A program made the translations under genes and the position numbers. From contig JALMGJ010000017.1 in assembly GCA_023362775.1 (NCBI GenBank), positions 20,231,501 to 20,295,500 of the forward strand: a stretch of DNA of 64,000 nt. The letters are read 5' to 3'. Each line of letters begins with the position of its first letter. The first letter of the stretch is position 1. Origin of the DNA: Charina bottae (taxonomy: Eukaryota > Chordata > Lepidosauria > Squamata > Charinaidae). Below are positions 44,265 to 54,905 of this stretch, piece by piece. Under the pieces are notes generated by a model. It did not search any database, was not told where the DNA came from, and saw nothing but the letters and a program-made list of their open reading frames with translations.

Positions 44265-46580
44265 ACCCAGTGCAGCTTGCATAGCAGAGGTGTTACATGT
44301 GCCACACTTGGGGCACCTAAGATTGCCTGCGCAGCTGCATTTTGGACCAGCTGTAGCTTCCGGATATTCTTCAAGGCTAGCCCTATGTAGAGTGCATTAT
44401 AATAGTCTATATGGGAGATTACCAGGGCACGAGTGACCATTCGAAGGGCCTCTCATTCCAGGAAAGGGCGTAACTGGCATGCAACACCAAGTTGAGAAAA
44501 GGCCCTCCTGGCCATGAATGCCACCTGCTCTTTGAGCAGGAGTCGTGAGTCCAAGAGGACCCCCAAGTTACGCACCGGGTCTGTCTGGGGCAGTGCAACC
44601 CCATCCAGAACTAAAGATGACAATTTCCCAAACGCCGAGGAGCCATTAATCCACAGCCACTCCATCTTATCAGGGTTCAGCCAAAGTCTGTTGTTCCCCA
44701 TCCAGGCCCCCACAGCTCCCAGGCACTTGGAAAGGGAGGTCACAGCATCACTTACTTCCCCCGGAATGGAGATATACAACTGGGTATCATCGGCATATTG
44801 ATGATACCTCACCCCGTGGTGACGGATGAGCTCACCCAGCAGTTTCATGTAGATGTCAAAAAGGAGCGGAGAGAGTACCGAGCACTGCGGCAACCCACAA
44901 AGAAGGGGCCACGGGCCGTATCTCTTGTTCCCTATCAATACCGATTGGGAGCGGCCCTAGAGGAAGGAGGTGAACCAGCGCAAAACCATGCTGCCCACCC
45001 CCAACTCCCTGAGTTGCCCCAAAAGGATACCATCTTATCCTGGTGCCTGGATGCTGTGAGGGTCTGGATGGGAAACATCAGGGTTCAGCTGAACCGTGAC
45101 AAGACTGAGTGGCTTTGAGTTTTGGGGCCTGCCAGTTCTAGAACTATACCATCTTTGGTACTGGATGGGGCTGAGGGTCCTCTTGTACTCATGACTCCTG
45201 CTCAAAGAGCAGTGGCAGTCATGGCTAGGAGAGCCTTTGCACAGCTTCGTGTTGTGCGCCAGTTGCGCCTGTTCCTAGATCATGGGGCTCTTGAGGCTCT
45301 GCTCACAGTCATCCATGCCCTAGTCACCTCCCAATTGGACTACTGTAATGCGCTCATGGGGCTCCCTTTGCAGAGTATCCAGAAGCTTCAGCTGGTACTG
45401 GTCCCTCAAGAACTGCCCCAAAAGGATACCATGGTTGATGGTATCGAAAGCCACTGAGAGGTCAAGAAGGGCAAGGATGGATGCAATGCCTCCATCCTGC
45501 TCTCACCAAAGATCATCCATAAGTGCGACCAATGCCGTTTTCGGCCCATAACCGGGCCTGAAACTTGACTGAAAGGGGTCTAGATAATCTGTTTCATCTA
45601 GAATCCTCTGGAGCTGCAACACCATCACTTTCTCAACCACCTCCCCAGAAAGGGGAGGTGGGAGACTGGATGAAAATTGTCCAGTACAGTAGGGTCCAGT
45701 GATGGTTTCTTGAGGAGGGGGCACACCAGCACTTCCTTAAAGACTGCCAGGAACACCCTCTCTCTCAAGGATGTATTTACCATCATCTAGACCCAGCCAT
45801 GTCACCTCCCAAGCTGCTTTCACCAGCCAGGAGGGACATGGATCTAATTGGCAAGCAGTGGAATTTACAGTCTGGAGGATCCTGTCCACTTCCTCGGGTC
45901 CAACAGAATCAAACTGTTCCCAGATAGCATGATAAGAACATTCCCTGGCTATCTCCTCAGACCCTGTCTCACGCTCGGAGTCCAACTTGGAAAGAATCCG
46001 AGCAATTTTATCCTGCAGGTACCCCAAAAATTCCTCAGCATAGCCCTGTAGATGGATTTCTGGATCCCCTTTCCCCAAAAGGGATTGGGTAATCTTGAAC
46101 AGGGACACCAGCGGCACTCCACGGATGCAATAAGAGTGGAGAAATATTGGCATTTCGCCACTCTTACCGCCACAAGGTAGGCCTTAATAGCAGCTCTAGC
46201 TTGTGTTTGGTCAGATTTGGTCTTTGTCTTCTTCCAGCGGCACTCTGGGTGTCTCTTCATCCTCTTCAGATCCCTCAGCTCCTCCATAAACCATGGGGAG
46301 TGTTGGGTTTGATGGGACATGAGAGGCAGAGAATCTCAAGGTCACCAGAGCGTGATCCGATCCATGACAAAGGGGAAAGATGTAATTCTCCCCTCAGATC
46401 ACATTGCCACTGCTCCGACAAGAAAACTAAATCTGGAGTGAGGCCACTGTCTCACGTTTGGTCCCGGATAATCTGAAACAGGCCCATGGCCGCCATGTTG
46501 GCCATGAACTCCTGGGCCGCTTCCAAGGACCGCCCCAGGGAGGGCAGGTTGAAGTCCCTCAGAACTGTGTTGTGAGAGGA
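44265..46580 (-). mobile_element. L2-clade LINE, antisense, broken and interrupted
   Basis: Reading down from 46580: endonuclease VLRDFNLPSLG (about 46565) and LFQIIRDQT; linker SPWFMEELRDLKRMKR (about 46300) and KCQYFSTLIAS; RT VVEKVMVLQLQRILDETDYL and FQSSFRPGYGPKTALVAL (45650-45510). After an opposite-strand insert come GLPQCSVLSPLLFDIYMKLLG, YHQYADDTQLYIS (about 44785, catalytic YADD) and NPDKMEWLWI (44938-44453), then ALVISHIDYYNALYIGLALK, ending at LCKLHWV (44265). The last part of the ORF and the 3' UTR are absent. Frames are interrupted. It joins BovB at 44264 and a PLE near 46590. Confidence 0.8.
45034..45413 (+). mobile_element. L2-clade fragment inserted in the opposite strand
   Basis: The plus strand encodes CLDAVRVWMGN, QLNRDKTEWL, RRAFAQLRVVRQLRLFLD and HALVTSQLDYCNALMGLPLQ, the region of L2 just after the YADD block. 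It lacks both 5' and 3' ends of the element. The flanks 45015-45033 and 45414-45432 are an exact 19-bp direct repeat (TGCCCCAAAAGGATACCAT) belonging to the surrounding antisense L2. Confidence 0.75.
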
Positions 46581-46958
46581 GGAGAGGAGTTGTGTAAGAA
46601 CACTATTCAGATGAGCACAAACACACTGCAGCAACCCAAAACACCAGAAAAAGGAAACAGACCACTTATATAGCATCTTCCAGAAAAATGGATATCCACA
46701 CAACTTTATCAAAAAGTGCCTGACCGCTCAACCCGCCACAGCAAAACCAACAGAAGCTATGAAAAGGATTACACTGCCATACATCAGAAACATCTCAGAA
46801 ACTACTAATAGACTGTTACAACAACACAGCATCACTGTAGCACACAAACCAACCAAAACCCTTCAGAACATCATAAGTAACCCAAAAGGCCCAGTAGCCC
46901 AAGAAGAAAAACCAGGAGTCATCTACAACATACAGTGTAAGGACTGTAGCAGACACTA

Positions 46959-47386
46959 TGTCAGAGCACGCAACGCTGGGGCGGCCAGTGCTTCTCCAAA
47001 ACATCAGAGTAATACATTCTATGCAGTAAATAGACACTCAAGCAGAGATTAGATAAAATCGTCTATTTACTCTATATACATACGCAGTCCAAAATACAGT
47101 CCAGTAACGTCCAACACAGTTACAGATGAGATGAATTAACGAGAAGAATGAACACCAGAGTGTCACTACTTTTATACAAATATTGACCAATCACATTATA
47201 GGTCAAACAAATTATCTGCCACACCCAGCTAACCTACAGCACCTGTAATATGAGTCACATCATACCTTCTACAATGGCTGCTAATTGGATGACTTGCAGA
47301 AAATATCAACTCTCACCTATATACCTCTAGCCTCTCCTGTATAATTAATCTATCTGTAAATTCTGGGTATCTTATAAACCCCAACA
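46959..47386 (-). mobile_element. Solo LTR, 428 bp, inserted in the PLE
   Basis: On the minus strand the unit begins TGTTGGGG and ends CTCTGACA, the TG...CA ends of an LTR, and is flanked by the 5-bp duplication CACTA (46954-46958 and 47387-47391). A TATA-like TTTGTATAAAAG lies near 47175 on that strand. An 11-bp inverted repeat (AGTAAATAGAC at about 47023-47033 and its complement at about 47072-47082) could form a hairpin near the transcript end. Superfamily (Ty3, Ty1 or ERV) cannot be decided. It presumably arose by LTR-LTR recombination. Confidence 0.85.
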
Positions 47387-47898
47387 CACTATGTAGGACA
47401 GACCGGCAGAAGACTAGCAGAACGCATCCACAAACACCAACTAGCAGTCAGAAGACAAGATGAAAACTCCTTAATTTCACAACACATGGACAGACTTAAC
47501 CATACTTTCAACTGGGAAACTGTGAGCATCTTAAACCAAGCCAAGTCCAAAAATGCTAGAGAATTCCTGGAAGCTTGGCACTCAGACAAAGCAGCCATCA
47601 ACAGACACATAGAGGTAAACAACATTTACATACCATTCATAAGAGACAACAGAAAAGCCAGAACACCAGAACACCTCCTTGCCAGCAATCATTACCCAGA
47701 TATGCAAAGATTAACACCAGGATTAGCACCAGAGGAACAATCAAACAGCACAATATACCCTAATCAAGGAACTATTAACTCAATCAACCAAGTAGCAAAC
47801 AACATCCCAATCAAGGAACTACTAAGGAGAGAACAACACCTCCACCAACACAAGCAGGACAAGCCAGGGTATATAAACAGAGAGCAAGTCCCACTCCC

Positions 47899-47950
47899 TT
47901 TTCGCACTGAAGATGTTGCCTAGCCTGGCAATGAAACATCTGCAAGAAAA
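47899..47950 (+). ncRNA. Hammerhead-ribozyme-like motif at PLE 3' end
   Basis: Stem I strand TTTTCGCA (47899-47906), core CTGAAGA (47907-47913), stem II TTGCC (47916-47920) with GGCAA (47927-47931) plus a G.T pair, core GAAAC (47933-47937), triplet ATC (47938-47940), stem I strand TGCAAGAAAA (47941-47950). Stem I pairs over eight positions with a two-base bulge. The stems differ in sequence from those at 43992-44035 yet still pair, which is covariation. One extra T after CTGAAGA is shared by both. Activity is not shown. Confidence 0.5.
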
Positions 47951-48387
47951 CAACAAGGCTCAGGGAGCACCAAGGACTCCACAGTTCAACCCTGAGCTAC
48001 AAATATTCTTTTCAATTAGATACCTCTTTCCAACTCCATTGCCCAATTCCTCTTTGCTCTCCTTGTTCACTCATTTAGCAAACTTGCATTCTGGAAACTG
48101 AGCTCCTTATATTCCCCTTGAGCTACCTCAACCAGGTCAGCAAGAGTATGGGTGATCAACAGCACTCAGGAAATTGTCAGAAGCAGTTAGAAAATCTGCA
48201 GCAGCAGCACTCAGCATTCTCTCCCTTTCTTAGCTTTTCTTCTCTTTCCTCCCTCTTCCAACTCTTTTTCCAACTCCTGTTTGCTCCCCTATTCAATCAC
48301 TCCTTTATACTCCAATTCTTGATGGTCCTAGAGCATTCTTCCAAATCTGCCTACTGTTTTGGATCATAACATTGATTATAAGTGGAA

Positions 48388-48470
48388 GGAAGGAAGGAAG
48401 GAAGGAAGGAAGGAAGGAAGGAAGGAAGGAAGGAAGGAAGGAAGGAAGGAAGGAAGGAAGGAAGGAAGGT
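48388..48470. repeat. (GGAA)n microsatellite
   Basis: About 20 uninterrupted GGAA units. ETS-family factors bind GGAA, but nothing here shows a regulatory role. The Pro/Ser/Phe-rich frame on the minus strand is a repeat artefact. Confidence 0.95.
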
Positions 48471-49825
48471 TGGTTAGACCTTTCTGGCTTAGTACAGATG
48501 GCATGGTAGGACAACATATCTGAAGAATACTATCTTGGAAAAAGCTTTGGTGGAATATAAAAAGAGACAGAAACCATAAAATGGATATAGTATACTATAT
48601 GCATTTAAAAATGTCTTATGGACAGAGATTTTTTTCCATGATTCCCATCAACATGCACAAAACATATCATACCTAAGCATATGCATAAATGATTTATCCT
48701 CATGTCTTTAATCTATGAAAAACATGATATGTTCAATACATACATACCACAATTGCAAAATGAATTTTCCTTTTTCTGTGCAAACAGTTAGCATCAACCA
48801 GGCATACTTTACAGAATACAATTAAAACAAAATCTCAATTTTATCACTGCTTTTTCCATATTTACCAGTTTGAAAGAATCTTGATGTTCTAAGACATTAC
48901 TTTGGTTTGAATTACAAACAGATGAATGGCTGCTAAATTGTTGGCTCACTGGCAGGGGGATTTTGTCATGCTTTCCTTCTGTAAAATGAATGTCATGAGC
49001 AAAGTGTAGAAATATTATCTTCTGCTGGCAAGATCTCTTTTTAAAAAAAACAAAAAAACTATTTTTAATCTGGCAATTTTAGTATATACTGGCAGGCCAC
49101 TATATACTAAAACACTTTTGTCAGTTTCTGGTGGCAGTCTTGTTAAGAAAGTGAATGGCTGTCTTCGTTTTCATTTCCCCTAGTTAAAAGACCTCCCCAA
49201 ATAATGATGTAGCAAATGGAATTAGATGGCATGTGAATGGTTAAAACATGTAAATGGAATTAGTAGCCATGTGATCTCTTTTTAGCATACAGTGTGAGCA
49301 CAGATGCTGCTTTTTATGGGGTCTCTTTTTTTCATTGCATGAGAAGAACATGAAGTGGAACAAATGAGATTTGGGTTTTATTATACTTTTATAGCATTGC
49401 ATTACATATAGGAGCTAATTTTTTAAAAAAAACACCTCTGAACACCTTTGGCAACTTTCAAATATGCACAACACCTTTGTCTTTTGTTGTAATAGTATTC
49501 CTCAACCTAGAGTGGGCTATGAAGCTCAACTGCATACTATGAAATTAAGGGCAATTCCACACACCCTCAGAAGCAATTTGAAGGCAGTCTGCAATAGTCT
49601 TCTACCAAGTTGAAATGCTGAGACAAGGAATGAAAATTACTGCTTTGCCCTGAGCTGCTGCCAAGCCTACAGCATCAAAACAACCCTTCACCTCCACTCC
49701 AAATAAAGATTGGGGAATGGGCTGTTCCTCAAGACAGGGCTTCATATGGGGGCTAGATAGTCATTCACTGGAGGTGTTTGGCTCTGGTTTACCCGCACTG
49801 AGCTTCTGCAAGGTTTAAGGCAAAT
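48471..49825. other. Unique sequence, no recognised feature
   Basis: AT-rich, without a supported gene or repeat. Confidence 0.4.
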
Positions 49826-50158
49826 AAAAGGTAAAGGTTCCCCCTGCACAGTTGTGCAATCGTGTCTGACTCTAGGGGCCGGTGGTCATCTCCGTTTGTT
49901 AGCCGAAGAGCCAGCGTTGTCCGAAGACGCTTCCATGGTCATGTGGCCGCATGATGCGCGTGGAACGCTGTTACCTACCCACGGAAGTGGTATCTATTCA
50001 TCTACTTGCATTCGCATGCTTTCGAATTGCTAGGTTGGCAGGAGCTGGAGCTAGTGCGGAAGCTCACTCCGCATGCAGGGCTAGGGATTAGAACCTCCGA
50101 ACTTGCGATCTTCCGATCGACAAGCCTGGCGTCTTACCCGCTGAGCCACCACGCCCCC
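49826..50158 (-). mobile_element. Sauria-type tRNA-derived SINE (second copy)
   Basis: The same layout as 2398-2730: minus-strand tRNA-like head (GGGGGCGTGGTGGCTCAGCG), RNA polymerase III boxes, a body with CACTTCCGTGGGTAGGTAACAG, and the BovB-like GAGTCAGACACGA 3' end with a short AAAGG tail. The B box has lost a canonical base (GGTTCTAATCCC). Full length; no clear target duplication found. Confidence 0.85.
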
Positions 50159-50526
50159 TATGAACCAAGAATACATGAGAGTAATTGAAGACCAAGAACA
50201 TTGTAGTTGGGTGGAGTCAAATATTTCACCTCTAAAATTCCATCCATCCTTCCTAAAAAGCACAAAAGGTCAGACTTTTTGGGCCCAGCCCACTTGGGGG
50301 GCTCTGGAGACCACAAAAAGGCTGCTGTCGGCCACATATAGCCCAGATCCTGCCCATTTTGGATTCCTTCTATAGAAGACCAAAGAAAGAGAATCATGGC
50401 AGGTGGATTTCATTCATCCCTCCTTGCCTTTTTTGGATAAGTGGAAATTTAGAAAACACATCTTTCAATATATCAGATAATGAAAGATGAGGAAGAAAAG
50501 GAAGAGGAAGGAAAGGAAAAGGAAGA

Positions 50527-50527
<1 letters not shown>

Positions 50528-50574
<47 letters not shown>
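50528..50574. repeat. (GAT)n microsatellite
   Basis: About 15 GAT/ATG units following a GA-rich tract. The poly-serine frame on the minus strand is an artefact. Confidence 0.95.
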
Positions 50575-50576
<2 letters not shown>

Positions 50577-53262
50577 ACACACTATGACTACTGAAAATTG
50601 TAGGCTTTGGCAGAACCAAAACACGTTAAGCCCAAAGTTAATTCTATATATTAAAAAGAAAAGGGGAGAGAGATGACAAAACAAACAGACTAGTAATGTT
50701 TTGTGTCTTCAGAGGAAAGCAGATGCTGCCAAGACAATAGCTTTTCGTCATCTGTTTTCTACACCGATTTTATGGTGCTGGAATTAAATTCTACACTTGC
50801 CATTGATCCAATGTGCTGGGACTCTTCCTTAGTAATTTGCTAGTTTTCTTGATCTTCATTCTTCCACTGAACCAATTTCCTGAACTCCTGCAGTGTCTCC
50901 ACTCTGACTCTCCTTAGTTCTAATTAAATCTTCTGTACCGTCTTTCCAAGTGACTTTCTCCCCTGGCTACGCTTCCCCCTCCCTGCCCCTTCCTTTCCAC
51001 TCTCCTTCAACTTCCTCCTCTCAGAAATGGTTCTTACAGAGGATCTGCTTTTCTGATTATTTTGCCAAGTTGCTCAATCTATTCTGCGTTCATTCTATGT
51101 GAAGTAAGTGAGGAATATCAGCACTTGTTTTTCCAGATACTTCTTTGAAAGGCAGGCAAATGCAACAACTACAGTGCATGCTGAAAAAATATAATAATTC
51201 AAATAGTGCAAATGGAAAATGTTCCGTGCACTTTTTCTGGCACTCAGGTTGTGTTTGCACAAGCAGTTACTGCGGGTCAATATTACTGTTCTCGTTGAGG
51301 AATAAAGCACAACGCCCAAACAGAGGCCAAAATTCTCATCATTTGGATTTCTCCCCATGTTTTCTGCATTCCAAATAACCTCATTTCAAAAAGCAGAACT
51401 GATGATTAGACACTTTTCGTAGTGAATTTTATTCCAAATTTTTAAATAAAGCTTGTGCTTATCACCTACAGAAAACCTGTTTAGGCCTTTCATTCCTATA
51501 TTCCTGGGAATGGCTTTGCATGGTCTACCAAAATAATGGCAGAATTGAATGAAATCTGTTGATCTTTCTTTGATCAAAAATCAGCATGATAAACATACCC
51601 TATGTATTTATAAAAACTGCATTTGGATACTTACAGGAAAGTGAATAATTATTATTTATTAAATTTCTATTACCGCCCATCTCCCCCGGAAGGGGAATAA
51701 TAACAAGAAAAGTATACATCAATCATTTTTGCTAAGAAAAGCTTGTGTTAGTGAAGTTTTTGTATCCAAGAATGGCAACAGGGAAATTTAAGCTGTTTTG
51801 CATTAACAACTAAGGGAAATATCAAAGTTCCATGTTAGGGAAACAAGAATGATTTTTAAAAATATATATTCCATTAAAAAGCCAATGTAGTTAAATGTTG
51901 CCCTACTGATATACATAGTAAAATGAAGTGCACATTTCTACACATTCTTCCTATACTTGCAGGAGACAACTAAATACTGAAGATCATGAGGAGAAGCCCT
52001 TCTGTAACCAGGTGCCCAAGTCAACACCAGTAGAAGCCCCTATTGACCTCCCTGGTTAAAACAAAGAGGCACGCTTCTCTTCCTTTGCAATTTGCCAGCT
52101 CTTTGCTTGACCAAGTTACTGTTCTTCAACTCCTTCATGCTTCCATAACGTTAGAAGTGCCACAGTTGGATTCCTCCAAAACTGATCTGTGCATATTTGG
52201 CCGCCTCTCTCCTCCCCACCCTCCCACCAGCAACACTGAGCTGCAGTTTTCTTTTGCAGAGGAAATGCTGACTTTGGAATCAGCAGAGGGAATGAACTTC
52301 TTAAAAGGTTGTGGTTGGAGATGGACTGGAGCCTCATTAAAAGCTGCCTGTGTCAAGGAACTAACCTGGCATCGTGGGATGCATTAGCAGCTAGAGCAGG
52401 AGTACTTAAGTTGCAGAGAGGATAGCATGGAAGCTGGAGCATTATTCATCAGCCACCACGCTGCTGATCAGACTTAGCAGAGTAGCAGATTAAACAAGGA
52501 AGCTGGGGACCCCAAAGAAAGCCTGCTTGCCTTATCTTGCTTTCAGAATGTACATGGATTGGTTTTTCAAATTATACTGCCAAAGACATAAAGAAAAGAC
52601 CACATTCAAATTGAAGAAAAGGTTCTCCCCATGGTTCTCACATGCAAAATCCATTTTAGTAGAACACATCCTAAGAAATCCAATCAAGTTAGAATTAAGA
52701 TTTACATTTCCAATTTTGAGAGTAGTATATTTAACACGGTGCATGGCAAACATACAGCATTTCTTTACAATAAATAGTAGATATAATTAAGCATACTGGT
52801 TATCAGGTAAATATTAGAGAGGTAGAAGTAGAGGTAGAGGTATATCTTCCAGTCCTTTTTTGATTCAGTTGGGAGTTGTGTCTGTTTCCTTGTTGTGCCC
52901 CAACGTGCTTATCCCTATGATATGGAGTAAAAGATTAAATTAAAAAAAAAACCAGTATACTTAGTTTTCAAAACATATATTAATCATAAATATTAGTTTT
53001 TTCAAAATTTGGCACAATATTCTGACTCGTACATTTGGTTATGTTTGGAATATGCACAGATCTGAATCCATGGACTGTTGTATTTTCTGTCTATCTGAAT
53101 TACAGAGCAACAGTAATACATGTGCAATGCACAGCCCTCCCTGCTAGTGATAAAGATGGTATCAGTTGGTTTGGGGACATTTTGGCCAACATACCACAAA
53201 TCAAAGCCCAGTTTTACTCCAAGCATGCTTAAGTTCTTTTATGTAAGCTAGGATCCCAAATT
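50575..53262. other. Mostly unique sequence
   Basis: Apart from a short L2 tail fragment at 51645-51700 I see no gene or repeat. Open frames such as 52043-52387 lack family features. Confidence 0.4.
51645..51700 (-). mobile_element. L2-clade 3' tail fragment
   Basis: Plus-strand TTATTTATTAAATTTCTATTACCGCCCATCTCCCCCGG is the reverse complement of the L2 3' end. Confidence 0.55.
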
Positions 53263-53276
53263 TAGAGACTTCTGGG

Positions 53277-53662
53277 ACTAGTAGTAGTAGTAGTAAAGTT
53301 TATTGTTGTAACCACAGGTCATAACATAAGAATGCAATAAAATACAATGAATTATAATAACATTAAAACAATAAAATGGAATTATAAAATAAAATAATAA
53401 AAGAAGCATTAAATATAAAAGAAAAAGGTTACAGCAAAATAGAGCGAGAGCTACAACTAAGAACTTAAATATTTCTTCCTAAGTTTAAGTGAAAAAGTTT
53501 AACCTTTTTCTTTTATATTTAATGCTTCTTTTATTATTTTATTTTATAGTTTCATTTTATTGTTTTAATGTTATTATATTTCATTGTATTTTGTTGCATT
53601 CTTATGTTATGACCTGTGGTTACAACAATAAACTTTACTACTACTACTACTACTACTACTAC
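53277..53662. mobile_element. Foldback retroelement with (TAG)n/(CTA)n ends, 386 bp
   Basis: Two arms, 53277-53431 and 53500-53662, are nearly perfect reverse complements around a 68-bp spacer. Each arm ends outward in a (CTA)n tail after AACAATAAACTTTACT, which looks like a retroelement 3' end. The unit is flanked by the 14-bp direct repeat TAGAGACTTCTGGG (53263-53276 and 53663-53676), so it entered as one insertion. I do not recognise the family. The trinucleotide tail would suit a LINE or SINE that ends in a microsatellite. Confidence 0.75.
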
Positions 53663-53676
53663 TAGAGACTTCTGGG

Positions 53677-54420
53677 CCAACCAGCATAGTGCAGCATGCA
53701 CTCTGCCAGCTCAGAGGTACATGCAGTGTACTGACACACATTCAGGATGCGTAGAAATATCTGGTTGATTATTATGAAAAATAGCTGTTGGGCAAGGTAA
53801 TCTGATACCAAAAAGCTTTTCCTACAGCATAATGGAAATTGTATTCCATTAGCTAATGCTCAAAAAAATGGAAAATCTAATTTTGGTTGGATCTCCAGAA
53901 ATAAATCAAAAACAAATCCCTAAACCAATATAAAAAACCACAAAAATCTGAATCTGAATTCCACATTTTGAGTAGGGATGAAAGTAACTTAGCAATTGCC
54001 TATCATGTTCTATGAAATGCAATATTCATATGTTCCACATAGCATGTCGAGTCCTTTAAGTGTAATATAACAAAGACTTCAAACAGTTATCTTCCATAAC
54101 CTTTCATCGTGTAACAAAATATGAACAATTATTTTCTGTGCAATAAACTGTATACATGATTTTAATTGACCTTGTTTTGCTTTAAAAGCTAACAAGTGAA
54201 GCAGAGGAAAGTTTGCCAGCTCCCCTTAGAAATTAACTATGTGTGCTGATTCAATTTCCAGACATTAGTAAGGCCTCAGTTCCTAAGCTTATGAGAGAGA
54301 GAGAACCTCATGTCTCTCCAAGGAGATCTCATCAGCAGAATACCTGTCACTTTATTTCACTTTAAAAGTGTTGTCATAAAAAGAGAAAAAAGCCAAACTG
54401 TAGTGGATTTATATCAAGGA
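53677..54420. other. Unique sequence, no recognised feature
   Basis: No supported gene or repeat. Confidence 0.4.
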
Positions 54421-54424
54421 AAGA

Positions 54425-54770
54425 TTACCTTACATCAGCCCGCCCCATTAGATCTGGCAGAGAAGGCATCCTGCAGGTACCAACTTACATTACATTTGTT
54501 GGGTCCCAGGAGGCGGGCTTTCTCTGCCGTGGCTCCCACCTTGTAGAACATTCTCCCCTTGGAGGTTAGGTTGGCTCCATCCCTCTTGATGTTCCAGAAG
54601 TCCCTCAAGACCTGGTTAAGTCAGCAGACCTGACATATTTTATATGATTGTTTTTATATATGCATTGTTTTATTTGATTATTGTACACTGGCTGGAGTCA
54701 CTTCCGGTGAGATGGGTGGCCATATAAATTTGTTAGATAGGAGAGAGAGAGAGATGATAGATAGTCTGGA
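54425..54770 (+). mobile_element. L2-clade LINE 3' end
   Basis: Encodes a late RT segment GPRRRAFSAVAPTL (about 54505-54546), then after a stop NILPLEVRLAPSLL and a FQKSLKTWL stretch. The 3' UTR contains CTGGAGTCACTTCCGGTGAGATGGGTGGCCATATAA and a degenerate GAGA/TAGA tail. Confidence 0.7.
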
Positions 54771-54787
54771 GATTAGTGTAAGGATCT

Positions 54788-54905
54788 TGTAGAGAATCTG
54801 TGGCCCTCTAGAGGTTGCTGAACTTTTAGGATTTCGTGCTGTTGGCCATGTTGCCTGCGGTTGCCAGAAACTATAGTTCAACAGCATCTGGGGTGGCATA
54901 TATTA
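54788..54905. mobile_element. Probable hAT-type MITE relic
   Basis: TGTGGCCCTCTAGAGGTTGCTG, a central GTTGGCCATGTTG and a closing CTATAGTTCAACAGCATCTGG form the partly palindromic pattern of a common vertebrate hAT-type miniature element. Confidence 0.5.

Larger units (their letters stand above)
46590..48100 (+). mobile_element. Penelope-like element 3' half, split by a solo LTR
   Basis: The plus strand encodes the end of the PLE reverse transcriptase (NGYPHNFIKKCLT near 46690, then AMKRITLPYIRNISETTNRL from 46759) and a linker (KPTKTLQNIISN). The GIY-YIG endonuclease start GVIYNIQCKDCSRHYV (about 46915-46960) follows. Interrupted at 46959-47386, it resumes with GRRLAERIHKHQ (47409) and continues FNWETVSILNQAKSKNAREF, DNRKARTPEHLLAS to the stop after RTEDVA (47923). 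A hammerhead-like motif overlaps the end of the ORF, and the 3' UTR runs to about 48100. PLEs encode a telomerase-like RT with a GIY-YIG nuclease. The 5' part is missing. Confidence 0.85.

Noticed and set aside
48305..48517. Pro/Ser/Phe repeat protein on the minus strand
   Set aside because: A direct translation of the (GGAA)n microsatellite.
50394..50684. Poly-serine frame
   Set aside because: A translation of the (GAT)n array.
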